A stretch of 64,000 nucleotides of DNA from Variovorax sp. dw_308 (GTDB taxonomy: Bacteria > Pseudomonadota > Gammaproteobacteria > Burkholderiales > Burkholderiaceae_C): positions 62,001-126,000 of the forward strand of contig NZ_JAATOM010000003.1 of NCBI RefSeq assembly GCF_019207085.1, in the 5' to 3' direction. Made by a program: the position numbers and the translations under genes. Positions within the stretch are counted from its first letter, which is position 1; each line of letters starts with the position of its first letter. Below are positions 17,418-26,264 of the stretch, piece by piece. The notes beneath the pieces were generated by a model. That model was not told the origin of the DNA. It saw nothing but the letters and a program-made list of their open reading frames with translations, and did no database searches.

Positions 17418-18430
17418 CACGCTTCTCCTTCCGGCGCCAGCAGCGCCAGCAGGTCCGATTCAGCCTCCGATGCGCGCCGGCCGATCACGGCCTTCTCGAC
17501 GTCGCGCTCGCGTCCGCTGCGCCAGGCCTGCAGCATCGTCCCGCAGATGACGCCCCACTTCAGCGAGCCCATGACTTCCCACCAGCGCACGCGGTCGACA
17601 TCGACGACGCCGCCTTCGCTGGCATAGCCTTCCAATAGTTGCTCGCGCGTGCCGAATCCGCCCACCGGAAGCTGGCCGTTGCCGAAGCGCCAGGAGCGCA
17701 CGCACATCCAGCCCAGGTCTTCCATCGGATCGCCGAGGTGCGCCAGTTCCCAATCGAGCACGGCGCGCAGTCCCTCTTCGCCGACGATGAGGTTGCCGTT
17801 GCGGTAGTCGCCGTGCACGAGCGCCGGCATGTCCATGTCCGCCGGTGCATGCGCGCGCAGCCACTGGAAGGCGATCTCGAACACCGGGCGCGGCGTGCCA
17901 TGGCCTCGGTGGATCTCGATCTGAAAGTCCAGTTCGGCGCATGCGTCGGCGCGTCGCAACGGCGGGAGACCATTGACGGGCAGTCGATGGATGCGCGCCA
18001 GCGCCGCGCCGCATTGGTAAGCCAGCACGTGGCGCGCGTCGGTGAGGCGGGCCTCGCGCACGATGCGACGGCCCAGCGTCTCGCCTTCGATGCGATCCAT
18101 GATGAAGCCATCGCCCAGGCCATCGGACGCGCGCAGGACGTGGCGCACGCCGGGAACCGGCACGCCGCCAGCACGTGCGACCTCGATGAGCTGCGCCTCG
18201 GCCGCGAGGCCCGCCGACCCCATGGCGCGTTCGCCCGTGGCGTCGGCTGCGCGGCGCAAGATGAGAGGCCAAGTCTGCGCGCCCGCATCGACTTCAAAAG
18301 CCCAGGTCTGTTGGCTTGCCCCGCCGGACAAGCGGCGCACGTCACGCACCGCCGCGCCGCCAGGCACCAGCGTGGCCGCGAACGCTTGCAGCCCATCCAC
18401 GACCCGCTTCGACTCATCGCGCACAAGCAT
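17417..18430 (-). CDS. APH-family phosphotransferase, putative 4-hydroxyacyl-CoA kinase (LvaA-like)
   Basis: About 337 residues of aminoglycoside-phosphotransferase/choline-kinase fold. It has an N-lobe beginning VRRLSGGASQQTW, a catalytic loop with the Brenner-type motif LVHGDYRNGNLIV (catalytic Asp) and the metal-binding AVLDWELAHLGDPMEDLGW. Members beside acyl-CoA dehydrogenases phosphorylate 4-hydroxyacyl-CoA rather than antibiotics (LvaA of P. putida; the N-terminal domain of ACAD10/11). A GAGGGAG site lies right against the ATG, at ideal distance from a GTG two codons later, so the true start may be 18424. The 3' end overlaps the DUF6285-like gene. Confidence 0.85.
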   Translation of the reverse strand: MLVRDESKRVVDGLQAFAATLVPGGAAVRDVRRLSGGASQQTWAFEVDAGAQTWPLILRRAADATGERAMGSAGLAAEAQLIEVARAGGVPVPGVRHVLRASDGLGDGFIMDRIEGETLGRRIVREARLTDARHVLAYQCGAALARIHRLPVNGLPPLRRADACAELDFQIEIHRGHGTPRPVFEIAFQWLRAHAPADMDMPALVHGDYRNGNLIVGEEGLRAVLDWELAHLGDPMEDLGWMCVRSWRFGNGQLPVGGFGTREQLLEGYASEGGVVDVDRVRWWEVMGSLKWGVICGTMLQAWRSGRERDVEKAVIGRRASEAESDLLALLAPEGEA

Positions 18431-18456
18431 CTCCCTCTTCAAACCACGCGCAAGTC

Positions 18457-18557
18457 AAATCTGTCGAAATCGGCGCGAGGCAAGGCGCAAAGCACAGCCA
18501 TACAGGCAGTATGGCGAGCATTTGCAACGCCGCATCGCGTCGATTCTCGACAGATTT
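18457..18557. repeat. Long imperfect hairpin (REP-like intergenic element)
   Basis: The whole gap between the thiolase and kinase genes folds back on itself. The outer arms are 18457-18472 (AAATCTGTCGAAATCG) and 18541-18557 (CGATTCTCGACAGATTT), complementary but for one extra base. The middle arms (around GCGAGGCAAGGCGCAAA and TTTGCAACGCCGCATCGCG) pair imperfectly. The apex is a perfect 7-bp stem, GCCATAC-AGGCA-GTATGGC, at 18497-18515. The right arm ends on the first base of the thiolase stop codon complement. Shape and size resemble dispersed extragenic palindromes. Confidence 0.75.
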
Positions 18558-19735
18558 CAGAGGCGTTCGATGATGGTGACGTTGGCCATGCCGCCGCCCT
18601 CGCACATGGTCTGCAAGCCGTAGCGCTTGCCGCGCTGGCCGAGCGCATGCACCAGCGTCGTCATGAGCTTGGTGCCGGACGCGCCGAGCGGGTGCCCCAG
18701 CGCAATCGCGCCGCCGTTCACGTTGAGCCGCTCCGGGTCGGCGCCCGTGACCTGCAGCCATGCGAGCGGCACCGGCGCAAAGGCTTCGTTGACCTCGAAC
18801 AGGTCGATGTCATCGATCTTCAGGCCGGCCTTCTGCAACGCGCGCTGCGTGGCGGGAATCGGCGCCTCCAGCATGATCACCGGGTCATGCCCCATCACGC
18901 TCAGGTGGTGGATGCGTGCCAGCGGCTTCACGCCCAGCGCCTTGAGGCCGCGTTCGTTGACCACCATCACGCCGCTGGCGCCATCGCAGATCTGGCTGGC
19001 CGTCGCGGCCGTGCAGCGGCCGCCTTCGGCGATAAGCTTGACGCTGGCAATGCTCTCCAGCGTCGCCTCATAGCGGATGCCTTCGTCCGCCGTGTGCATC
19101 TCGCCGGGCTCGGTGCCATCGGCCATGCGAACGGACACAGGCAGGATCTCTCGCTCGAAGGCGCCCGCGCGGGTCGCCGCAATGGCGCGTTGATGGCTCT
19201 GCAGCGCATAGCGGTCAAGCGCTTCCTTCTCCAGGCCGTAGTTCCTGGCGATCATCTCGGCGCCGGTGAACTGGCTGAACTCGACGTTGCCATAGCGCGC
19301 CTTCATGGCGGGGCTCATATAGTTGCCCAGCCCGGCCTTCGCTGCCAGCGCAACGGTCATGCCCATGGGCACGCGCGTCATGCTTTCCACGCCGGCGGCG
19401 ATCACCACGTCCTGGGTTCCCGACATCACGGCCTGCGCCGCGAATTGCAGCGCTTGCTGCGACGAGCCGCATTGGCGATCGACCGAGGTGCCCGGCACCG
19501 ACTCGGGCAGGCGCGAGGCCAGCACGGCGTTGCGCGCGACGTTCACCGCCTGCTCGCCGCCCTGCATCACGCAACCCATGATGACGTCTTCCACGAGCGC
19601 GGGGTCGGCTCCCGTGCGCGCGACCAGCGCGTCGATCACCTGTGCGGCCAGGTCGACCGGATGCCAGCCGGACAGGCGGCCGTTGCGGCGCCCGCCTGCG
19701 GTGCGGACGGCTTCGACGATATAGGCTTCAGGCAT
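18557..19735 (-). CDS. Acetyl-CoA C-acyltransferase (degradative thiolase)
   Basis: A 392-residue thiolase: the nucleophile is in SVDRQCGSSQQAL, the catalytic His in GHPLGASGTKL and the second Cys position in TMCEGGGMAN. Unlike PhaA it has the CEGGGMAN C-terminal motif of catabolic 3-ketoacyl-CoA thiolases. In the operon it would cleave the 3-ketoacyl-CoA produced by the upstream SDR, releasing acetyl-CoA. The SDR gene lies 164 nt upstream, separated by a long inverted repeat. The ATG start gives the usual family N-terminus (EAYIVEAVRTAGG). Confidence 0.93.
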   Translation of the reverse strand: MPEAYIVEAVRTAGGRRNGRLSGWHPVDLAAQVIDALVARTGADPALVEDVIMGCVMQGGEQAVNVARNAVLASRLPESVPGTSVDRQCGSSQQALQFAAQAVMSGTQDVVIAAGVESMTRVPMGMTVALAAKAGLGNYMSPAMKARYGNVEFSQFTGAEMIARNYGLEKEALDRYALQSHQRAIAATRAGAFEREILPVSVRMADGTEPGEMHTADEGIRYEATLESIASVKLIAEGGRCTAATASQICDGASGVMVVNERGLKALGVKPLARIHHLSVMGHDPVIMLEAPIPATQRALQKAGLKIDDIDLFEVNEAFAPVPLAWLQVTGADPERLNVNGGAIALGHPLGASGTKLMTTLVHALGQRGKRYGLQTMCEGGGMANVTIIERL

Positions 19736-19779
19736 GTTGTTTCTCCAGATTGATTCAAGGGGTCAAAAGACAAAATTCA

Positions 19780-19886
19780 GAACGCAGAAGTCGCAAAGGT
19801 TTCGCAGAAGTCGCAAAAGGACTTCCCAAACTTTTTCTTGGATTTCCTTTTGCGTCCTTTGCGTAACCTTCGCGTCCTCTGCGTTC
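19780..19886. repeat. 41-bp inverted repeat with 25-nt loop (dispersed palindrome)
   Basis: Left arm 19780-19820 and right arm 19846-19886 are complementary at 34 of 41 positions when aligned by eye. Each arm is itself a degenerate tandem repeat of a unit like ACGCAGAAGTCGCAAAGG. The sequence differs in composition from the neighbouring codons and lies wholly between the SDR and thiolase stop/start. It looks like a dispersed intergenic repeat of the REP/palindromic class and may alter thiolase expression relative to the SDR. Confidence 0.8.
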
Positions 19887-19899
19887 GGCTGTCCGCTTT

Positions 19900-20682
19900 C
19901 TAGCGGGGTGCCATACGGATCGCGCCGTCCAGCCGGACGCTCTCGCCATTCATGTACCCGGTGGTGATCATGAACTCCGCCAGCGTCGCATATTCCTCCG
20001 GCCGGCCCAGCCGCTTCGGAAACGGCACCGACGCGGCCAGCGCCGCCTTCACGTTGTCCGGCGCGCCTTGCAGCAGCGGCGTGTCGAAGATGCCCGGCAG
20101 GATCGTGTTGACCCGGATGCCTTCACCCATCAGGTCGCGCGCGATCGGCAGCGTCATGCCCACGATCCCTGCTTTCGAAGCGGTGTAGGCCGCCTGCCCC
20201 ATCTGCCCGTCCTGCGCCGCCACCGAGGCGGTGTTGACGATGGCGCCGCGTTCGCCGTCTTCCAGCATGTCGAGCGTGAGCATGCCGGCGGCCGACTTGG
20301 CGATGCAGCGAAACGTGCCGACCAGGTTGATCTGGATGATGCGGTCGAAGTTGGCCAGCGGAAAGTGCTTGATCTCGCCCGTGGTCTTGTCGCGGCTCGC
20401 CGTCTTCACCGCGTTGCCGGTGCCGGCGCAGTTGACCAGCACGCGCTCCTGGCCATGGGCCGCGCGCGCCTTGACGAAGGCGGCGTCGACCTGCTCGTCG
20501 GAAGTCACGTCGACCTTGCAGAACACGCCGCCGATCTCGGCGGCCACGGCCTCGCCCTGGGCTTCGTTGAAGTCGAACAGCGCAACCTTCACGCCGCGCT
20601 TGGCGAGGCGCCGCGCGGTGGTGGCGCCCAGGCCGGAAGCGCCGCCGGTGACGATGGCTGCAATGGTGGAGTCGAGTTGCAT
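19900..20682 (-). CDS. SDR 3-hydroxyacyl-CoA dehydrogenase (HSD17B10-like)
   Basis: A 260-residue short-chain dehydrogenase: NAD-binding TGGASGLGATTARRL, the NCAG motif (VNCAGTGNAV), catalytic Ser in NTASVAAQDGQ and Y-x3-K in AAYTASKAGIVGMTLPIARDL. The insertion KTASRDKTTGEIKHFPLANF and the C-terminal PFPKRLGRPEEYATL are hallmarks of type 2 3-hydroxyacyl-CoA dehydrogenases. It would oxidise 3-hydroxyacyl-CoA to 3-ketoacyl-CoA with NAD, feeding the thiolase downstream. It is the first gene of the leftward operon, so its upstream region (20683-20922) should hold the promoter, although no clear one is seen. Confidence 0.92.
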   Translation of the reverse strand: MQLDSTIAAIVTGGASGLGATTARRLAKRGVKVALFDFNEAQGEAVAAEIGGVFCKVDVTSDEQVDAAFVKARAAHGQERVLVNCAGTGNAVKTASRDKTTGEIKHFPLANFDRIIQINLVGTFRCIAKSAAGMLTLDMLEDGERGAIVNTASVAAQDGQMGQAAYTASKAGIVGMTLPIARDLMGEGIRVNTILPGIFDTPLLQGAPDNVKAALAASVPFPKRLGRPEEYATLAEFMITTGYMNGESVRLDGAIRMAPR

Positions 20683-20922
20683 CAGTTGTCCTTGGTTGTC
20701 TCTGCGTGGCCGGGTGCGCCGGCATGGTCTCCCAGTCTAGTGAGACGAGGGGGAACCGGCATCGTCCGAATCGACGAATCCGGTCAGGCGAAGCCGGTGC
20801 GCGAAGCGTCGGGCCGCTCGCGACAATCGGCAGTTCCCGTTCCGGCGCCGGCCGGATTCACGCGCCAAGATGCGTACCATGCGTCGCTGACGCGCGCGAA
20901 CGGACCCAGAAGGAGGCCGACG

Positions 20923-21300
20923 ATGGAAGAGCACGACATTCAAGCAGCCATTGATCGACATTGGGCTGCATCCGCTGCGGGCGACCAGGTTGCCGAGCAC
21001 GAGATCTATCACGACGATGCCGTGTGCGAGTACCCGCAATCCGGCGAGGTCATCCGTGGCCGACACAACCTGCAAGCGCTTCGCAGCCATCACCCTGGAA
21101 GACCATCGGGATTCGAAGTCCGCAGGATCGTAGGACAGGGCAATTTGTGGGTGACCGAGTACGTGATCACCTACGGGGGCAAAAGGGCTTACACCGTGAG
21201 CCTCATGGAATTCCGTGACGGAAAGGTGTCGCACGAGACGCAGTACTTCGCCGATCCCTTCGACGCTCCCGCCTGGCGCGCGCAGTGGGTCGAGCAGTAG
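20923..21300 (+). CDS. SnoaL-like / NTF2-fold protein
   Basis: A 125-residue protein with a strong AAGGAGG site 6 nt before ATG. The cone-shaped NTF2 fold is suggested by AAIDRHWAASAAGDQVAEHEIYHDDAVCEYPQSGE near the N-terminus, FEVRRIVGQGNLWVTEYVI and the closing MEFRDGKVSHETQYFADPF. SnoaL-like proteins are small isomerases, hydrolases or binding proteins; no substrate can be given. It is divergent from the SDR operon and upstream of the LuxR regulator. Confidence 0.8.
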   Translation: MEEHDIQAAIDRHWAASAAGDQVAEHEIYHDDAVCEYPQSGEVIRGRHNLQALRSHHPGRPSGFEVRRIVGQGNLWVTEYVITYGGKRAYTVSLMEFRDGKVSHETQYFADPFDAPAWRAQWVEQ

Positions 21301-21328
21301 GCGCTTGCGGGTAAATTCAACCCCGCGC

Positions 21329-24001
21329 ATGCTGCCTCCCCACCCCACTTCCCCCCGGATCCTCGAAACAAAGCTGAACCCGCCGGCGTTCGCCGTCACA
21401 CAAGTGGCGCGCCGCGCGATCAGCGACGAGGTCGCCGCGTCCGCGGTCAAGCTGGTGCTGGTGCGCGCGCCGGCCGGCTTCGGCAAGACCACGGCGATGG
21501 CGCAGATGCGGGCGCGCATGGAAGCACAAGGCCTGGCGTGCGCCTGGCTCACACTGGACCGCGCCGACAACGACGTCTCGCGCTTCCTGGCGTGCCTGGC
21601 CGAGGCCGTGCAGCGCCTGGGCGCCGATGAAGCCGATGACGACAGCGGCCCCTTCGATGCGGTGGCCGCGCTGGCTTCGATCGATGCGCCCTTCGCCCTC
21701 TTCCTCGATGACTTCGAGGTGGTGCAGGAACCCGCGGTGCTGGGGTTTGTGCGTGAACTCATCGAGCAGCTGCCGCGTCGCGGACACGTGGTCATCGGCT
21801 CGCGCGGCCTGCCCGACCTGGGGCTCGGGCGTCTGCGCGCACGCGGCCAATTGCTGGAGATCGACACCGACCGGCTGCGCTTCACGCTCGAGGAAACCAA
21901 CGCCTTCTTCGGCCAGCGCGCGCTCGACGCACTGCCGCCCGACATGCTCTCGCAACTGCACCGCAAGACCGAGGGCTGGGTCGCGGCGATCTGGCTGGCT
22001 TCGATGGCGCTGGAGCGGCATGGGGTGGAGACCGGCTTCGTCGAGCGCTTCTCGGGCTCGGACCGCGCCGTGGCCGACTACCTCGCGGAAGACGTGCTGG
22101 CGCACCAGCCGCCGGAGATCCGCGACTTCCTGCTGCGCACCAGCATCCTGCGGCAGCTCGACGCGTCGGTCTGCCAGGCGCTCAATCCGCGCGCCGACAG
22201 CGCCGCCCTCCTGGAGCGCCTGGCCGCGTCCAACCTGTTCATCACGCCGGTCACGGGCGAGGGCCGCGCCTGGCGCTATCACAGCCTGTTCGGCGACTTC
22301 CTGCGTGCCCGGCTGGCGGCGGAGATGCCCGACGAGATGGCACGGTTGCACCTGGCCGCATCGGCCTGGTACGAATCGCAGGGCCGTCCGGTGCCGGCCA
22401 TCGACCATGCGATCGAAGGCGGCGACCATCCGCATGCGCTGACGCTGCTCGCGACCTGGGCCGGGCAGTTCCTGGAGCAGGGCCGCATGCGCATGCTGTC
22501 GCGCTGGTTCGCGGCCATTCCCGCGCGCCAGTTGCGCGCGCAGCCGATGCTGCAACTGATCGCGCTGTGGGCCGCATGCTTCACCCGCGGCCCGTGGGAC
22601 GCGATGCGCAAGCTCGAGCAATCGGGCTGCACCGACAGCACCATCGCCGAGGTGCGCGCCGGCGCGCACACGCTCTATCCGCTGCTGCTGGCGATGCAGG
22701 ACCGCTACGACGAGGCCTACGCAGCCGGCCGCGATGCCCTGGCCCGCCTGCCGACCGGCATCCCCTTCGCCGACAGCGCACTGCTCAACGCCATGGCCAA
22801 CGTGCTGGCGGTGATGGGCGACCAGCACGAGTCACAGCGCATGCTCGACGCGGCGCGCAGCCGGCAGGGCCACAGCCATTTCAACCGCATGTATTCCGAG
22901 TCCCTGGAAGGCCTGCTCGACCTGCAGGGCGGACGGCTGCGGCAGGCCACGGCGCGCTTCCGGATGGCGGTCGATTCCACGCATGCGGTCACCTACAACC
23001 ACAGCCACGGCAATGCCTGGGCCGGCGTGCTGTATGCGGGCGTGGTCTACGAGGCCAACCAGTTGACGCAGGCCGATCACCTGCTCAACACCTACCTGCC
23101 GCTGGCGCGCGACGTGGGCCTGCCCGACCATATGATCCTGAGCCATGTCATGCGATCGCGCATCGCGTTCCATGCGGGCGACATCGACGCGGCCTTCCTC
23201 GCGCTGACCGAACTCGAATACCTCGGCCATGAGCGCCAGTTGCCGCGCGTGGTGGCGGGGGCCAAGCTGGAGCGTTCGCGCATCCTGCTGCTGCAGGGCA
23301 ACGGGCCGGCCGCGCGCGACGAACTCGCGCGCGCGGACGACCCCGCGTTGTGGGCACGCGAACGCCGCCAGCGCCTGCCGGCGCACGACCTCGACTACCT
23401 TGCGCTGGCGCAGGCGCGCTGGCAGATCGCGTTCGGCGATGCGCGTGCCGCGCTGTCCACGCTGGATGAGGAGATCCGTTCGGCGAATGAATCCGGCCGC
23501 CATCGCCGCGCGCTCAAGCTGCGTGTTCTGCGGGCGCTGGCCTTGCATCGCGCAGGCGACGTGACGGCGGCTGTCGACGAGATGGGCGCCGCGCTGCAGG
23601 CCGCGAGCCAGGAGGGCTTCATGCGCCTGATCCTGGACGAAGGTCCGGCCGTCGGCGCGCTGATCCAGAGCCATGCCGCTGCAACGCGGGCGCAGGCCGC
23701 GCACGGCGATCCGATCCTCGCGGACTACCTCCAGCGCCTGCTTCAGGCCATGGGCCCGATGGCGCCGCCCGACATCGAAGCGCCCGCGCCCGGCGCCGAA
23801 CTCGCCGAACCGCTCACCCGCAAGGAAATCCACGTGCTGCAACTGCTGGCAGAAGGCTATTCGAACGGCGCGATGGCGGAGAAGCTCTTCGTCTCCGACA
23901 GCACCGTGCGCACGCACCTGCGCAACATCAACATGAAGCTGGACGCGAAGAGCCGGACGCAGGCGGTGGCGATTGCGCGGAAGGTGGGCGTGATCCGGTA
24001 A
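21329..24001 (+). CDS. MalT-like large LuxR family ATP-dependent regulator
   Basis: An 890-residue signal-transduction ATPase of the MalT/LAL type. Walker A APAGFGKTT lies near residue 50, a Walker B-like hydrophobic strand ending FLDD near 130, then a winged-helix segment, a TPR-like helical sensor region (about residues 400-780) and a C-terminal LuxR helix-turn-helix (LTRKEIHVLQLLAEGYSNG then STVRTHLRNINMKL). It starts 28 nt after the SnoaL-like gene. Its position beside the leftward acyl-CoA operon makes it a candidate regulator of that operon, in response to an unknown inducer. No strong ribosome site is visible at the chosen ATG. Confidence 0.88.
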   Translation: MLPPHPTSPRILETKLNPPAFAVTQVARRAISDEVAASAVKLVLVRAPAGFGKTTAMAQMRARMEAQGLACAWLTLDRADNDVSRFLACLAEAVQRLGADEADDDSGPFDAVAALASIDAPFALFLDDFEVVQEPAVLGFVRELIEQLPRRGHVVIGSRGLPDLGLGRLRARGQLLEIDTDRLRFTLEETNAFFGQRALDALPPDMLSQLHRKTEGWVAAIWLASMALERHGVETGFVERFSGSDRAVADYLAEDVLAHQPPEIRDFLLRTSILRQLDASVCQALNPRADSAALLERLAASNLFITPVTGEGRAWRYHSLFGDFLRARLAAEMPDEMARLHLAASAWYESQGRPVPAIDHAIEGGDHPHALTLLATWAGQFLEQGRMRMLSRWFAAIPARQLRAQPMLQLIALWAACFTRGPWDAMRKLEQSGCTDSTIAEVRAGAHTLYPLLLAMQDRYDEAYAAGRDALARLPTGIPFADSALLNAMANVLAVMGDQHESQRMLDAARSRQGHSHFNRMYSESLEGLLDLQGGRLRQATARFRMAVDSTHAVTYNHSHGNAWAGVLYAGVVYEANQLTQADHLLNTYLPLARDVGLPDHMILSHVMRSRIAFHAGDIDAAFLALTELEYLGHERQLPRVVAGAKLERSRILLLQGNGPAARDELARADDPALWARERRQRLPAHDLDYLALAQARWQIAFGDARAALSTLDEEIRSANESGRHRRALKLRVLRALALHRAGDVTAAVDEMGAALQAASQEGFMRLILDEGPAVGALIQSHAAATRAQAAHGDPILADYLQRLLQAMGPMAPPDIEAPAPGAELAEPLTRKEIHVLQLLAEGYSNGAMAEKLFVSDSTVRTHLRNINMKLDAKSRTQAVAIARKVGVIR

Positions 24002-24012
24002 CGAGGGCGCGC

Positions 24013-24990
24013 TCAGCCCGCGGCGAAGCGCGCCAGGCGCCCGCCGATGATCTCCTCGGCCTCGCGCATGATGCGGTCGATCAACTGCTTGACGGTCGGC
24101 ACATCGCTGATCAGGCCGGCCACCATGCCGCACGACCATGCGCCGGCATCCATCGCGCCGTCCTTCATGATCTTCGGATAGACACCGGCGACCTCGTCGA
24201 TGATGTCCTCGAACTTCAGCGCGGCACCCAGCGTCTTTTCCTTCTCGATCAGGCGATCGACCGCGTCGTTGCGGAGCACGCGCTCGGTGTTGCGCAGCGA
24301 GCGCATCACGAGTCGGGTGTCGAGTTCGCTTGCGGCCACGATGGCCTGCTTGACGTTCTCGTGCACGGGCGCCTCCTGCGTCGCGATGAAGCGCGTGCCC
24401 ATGTTCATGCCCTCGGCGCCCAGCGCGAGCGCGGCGACCAGCGAGCGGCCATCCGCCATGCCACCCGAGGCGACGAACGGGATCTTCAATGCCTCGGCCG
24501 CGCGCGGCAACAGGATGAAGTTGGGCACGTCGTCCTCGCCCGGATGGCCGCCGCATTCGAAGCCGTCGACGCTGACGGCATCGCAGCCGATCGACTCGGC
24601 CTTCAACGAGTGGCGCACCGATGTGCACTTGTGGATCACCTTGATGCCCGCCTCGTGCAGCGCAGGCAGCCACTTCTGTGGATTGTTGCCAGCCGTCTCG
24701 ACGGCCTTGATGCCGCCGTCGATGATGGCGCGGATGTAGCCGGGGTAATCGGGCGACGTCACGGTCGGAAGGAAGGTGAGATTCACGCCGAAGGGCTTGT
24801 CCGTCATCTCGCGGCAGCGCGCGATTTCCTGCGCGAGCAACTCCGGCGTGCGCTGCGTCAGGCCGGTGATGATGCCGAGGCCGCCGGCGTTGGACACGGC
24901 CGCCGCGAGTTCGGCAAAGCCGACGTAGTGCATGCCGCCCTGGATGATGGGATGCTCGATGCCGAAGAGTTCAGTGATGCGGGTCTTCAT
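24013..24990 (-). CDS. NAD(P)H-dependent flavin oxidoreductase (nitronate monooxygenase family)
   Basis: A 325-residue TIM-barrel FMN protein of the 2-nitropropane dioxygenase/nitronate monooxygenase family. Typical pieces are FGIEHPIIQGGMHYVG at the N-terminus, NAGGLGIITG, the FMN-binding VDGFECGGHPGED with its conserved His, and VASGGMADGRS followed by GAEGMNMGTRF. The family oxidises nitronates or serves as a quinone or enoyl reductase in catabolic clusters; the exact substrate is unknown. It converges on the LuxR gene with 11 nt between stops. Confidence 0.88.
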   Translation of the reverse strand: MKTRITELFGIEHPIIQGGMHYVGFAELAAAVSNAGGLGIITGLTQRTPELLAQEIARCREMTDKPFGVNLTFLPTVTSPDYPGYIRAIIDGGIKAVETAGNNPQKWLPALHEAGIKVIHKCTSVRHSLKAESIGCDAVSVDGFECGGHPGEDDVPNFILLPRAAEALKIPFVASGGMADGRSLVAALALGAEGMNMGTRFIATQEAPVHENVKQAIVAASELDTRLVMRSLRNTERVLRNDAVDRLIEKEKTLGAALKFEDIIDEVAGVYPKIMKDGAMDAGAWSCGMVAGLISDVPTVKQLIDRIMREAEEIIGGRLARFAAG

Positions 24991-25190
24991 GAAGGTCGTG
25001 TCTCGCTGGGATGTGTGAATGTGTGGATGTGTGAGATGGGCGGCGCGACGGACGCGCGACCCACGAGCGTAGCGCCGCGAAATCCGGAATCGGGGTCTCC
25101 GATGTGACGCGACGGCAGCACATTGAGAAACCGAGGCCCTGCGCGGCAGAAGGTCGCGCTACGCCTCGCAGGATCGATACCGCATCGGCG

Positions 25191-26264
25191 TCACGCCAAT
25201 CGCCGCGCCAGATGCGCCCGCAACGTGGCGAGGTCGATCTGGTAGGTGACGTCCTCCTTGTGCACGGCGAACCCGAGGCGGTTGTTGATCGACAGCATGG
25301 CCGCGTTGACCACGGCGTTGTGCGTGAGCACCGTCCTCACGCCCGGGTCGCTCGCGCGCACGAGTTCCAGCATGCGTGCCTTGACGGCCTTGGCCAGTCC
25401 GTGGCCGCGCCATGGCCGCGCTACCGCGGTGAGCTGCTGGTACAGGCGATCCGGGAAGCGCGCGTCCCAGGTCGCGTCGCACATGGCGGCGACCCTCTGC
25501 TCCCCATCGCGCAGCAGCACGAGGAAGTGGTCGCCGCCGCGGCGGTCGAGGTCCGCGTACCAGCTTTCGTAGTCCTTCATCTCGTAGCGTATGCGGGGGA
25601 TGTCCAGCCTGCCGAGCGGCTGGTCGTTGATCAGCTCGGTGAAGGGGTCCATCAGCGGGGCCAGGGTTTGCATCGGCACGCGTCCGCCGTGCACTTCCCA
25701 ATGCAGGCCCGCAGCGGCAAGCCCGGCCGGCCGGGCCCAGCGCGTCAGCATCTCCCAGTCCAGCCGATCGAAGGGCGAGCGGTTCTCGAACATGCGCAAC
25801 TTGCAGATGGCGCCGATGCCTGCCATCCACACATGCGAATCAGGCAGGTGGGCCTTGGCGGTGGCCGTGTGCTTGCCATGGACTTCCATGAAATCGACCA
25901 GGCCCGCCAGCAGCGCCCGGCCCACGCCGCGCCGGCGCAGCGCCTGCGCGACCCCGCCGGCAACGTCCACGTAGCCGGCATGGTCCTCGCTGCCGGGGGA
26001 ACCGGCGCGACGATAGTTCAGCACCATGATTCCCGCGATCGCGTCGTCGTGCACGGCGAGCACGCGTCGTGTCTCCACGAGCGGGCGGATGACACGAAGC
26101 TCGGATTCGAAATCCGCATCGGACATCACGGGCTCGCCGGGGAAGTCCTCCTGGCTGCGCAGGCGACGGAATGCATGCAGCGCCTGCCACTGCGATGCGC
26201 TGGCCTCTCGTGGTTCGAAGGGACGAAGTTCTGCCTTGGCCGAATGGCCGGAAAAATAAGACAT
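25191..26264 (-). CDS. GNAT family N-acetyltransferase, two GNAT domains
   Basis: A 357-residue protein with two acetyltransferase modules. The first has the acetyl-CoA loop RRRGVGRALLAGLVDFM (about residues 110-130) and the second RPWRGHGLAKAVKARMLELV (about 290-310), followed by the usual TxNAxxNxAMLSINNRLGF element that ends a GNAT fold. Double GNAT proteins include mycothiol synthase and various small-molecule acetyltransferases; mycothiol is not expected in this lineage, so the substrate is unknown. The gene is divergent from the exported FAH homologue, with 366 nt between them. Confidence 0.82.
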   Translation of the reverse strand: MSYFSGHSAKAELRPFEPREASASQWQALHAFRRLRSQEDFPGEPVMSDADFESELRVIRPLVETRRVLAVHDDAIAGIMVLNYRRAGSPGSEDHAGYVDVAGGVAQALRRRGVGRALLAGLVDFMEVHGKHTATAKAHLPDSHVWMAGIGAICKLRMFENRSPFDRLDWEMLTRWARPAGLAAAGLHWEVHGGRVPMQTLAPLMDPFTELINDQPLGRLDIPRIRYEMKDYESWYADLDRRGGDHFLVLLRDGEQRVAAMCDATWDARFPDRLYQQLTAVARPWRGHGLAKAVKARMLELVRASDPGVRTVLTHNAVVNAAMLSINNRLGFAVHKEDVTYQIDLATLRAHLARRLA

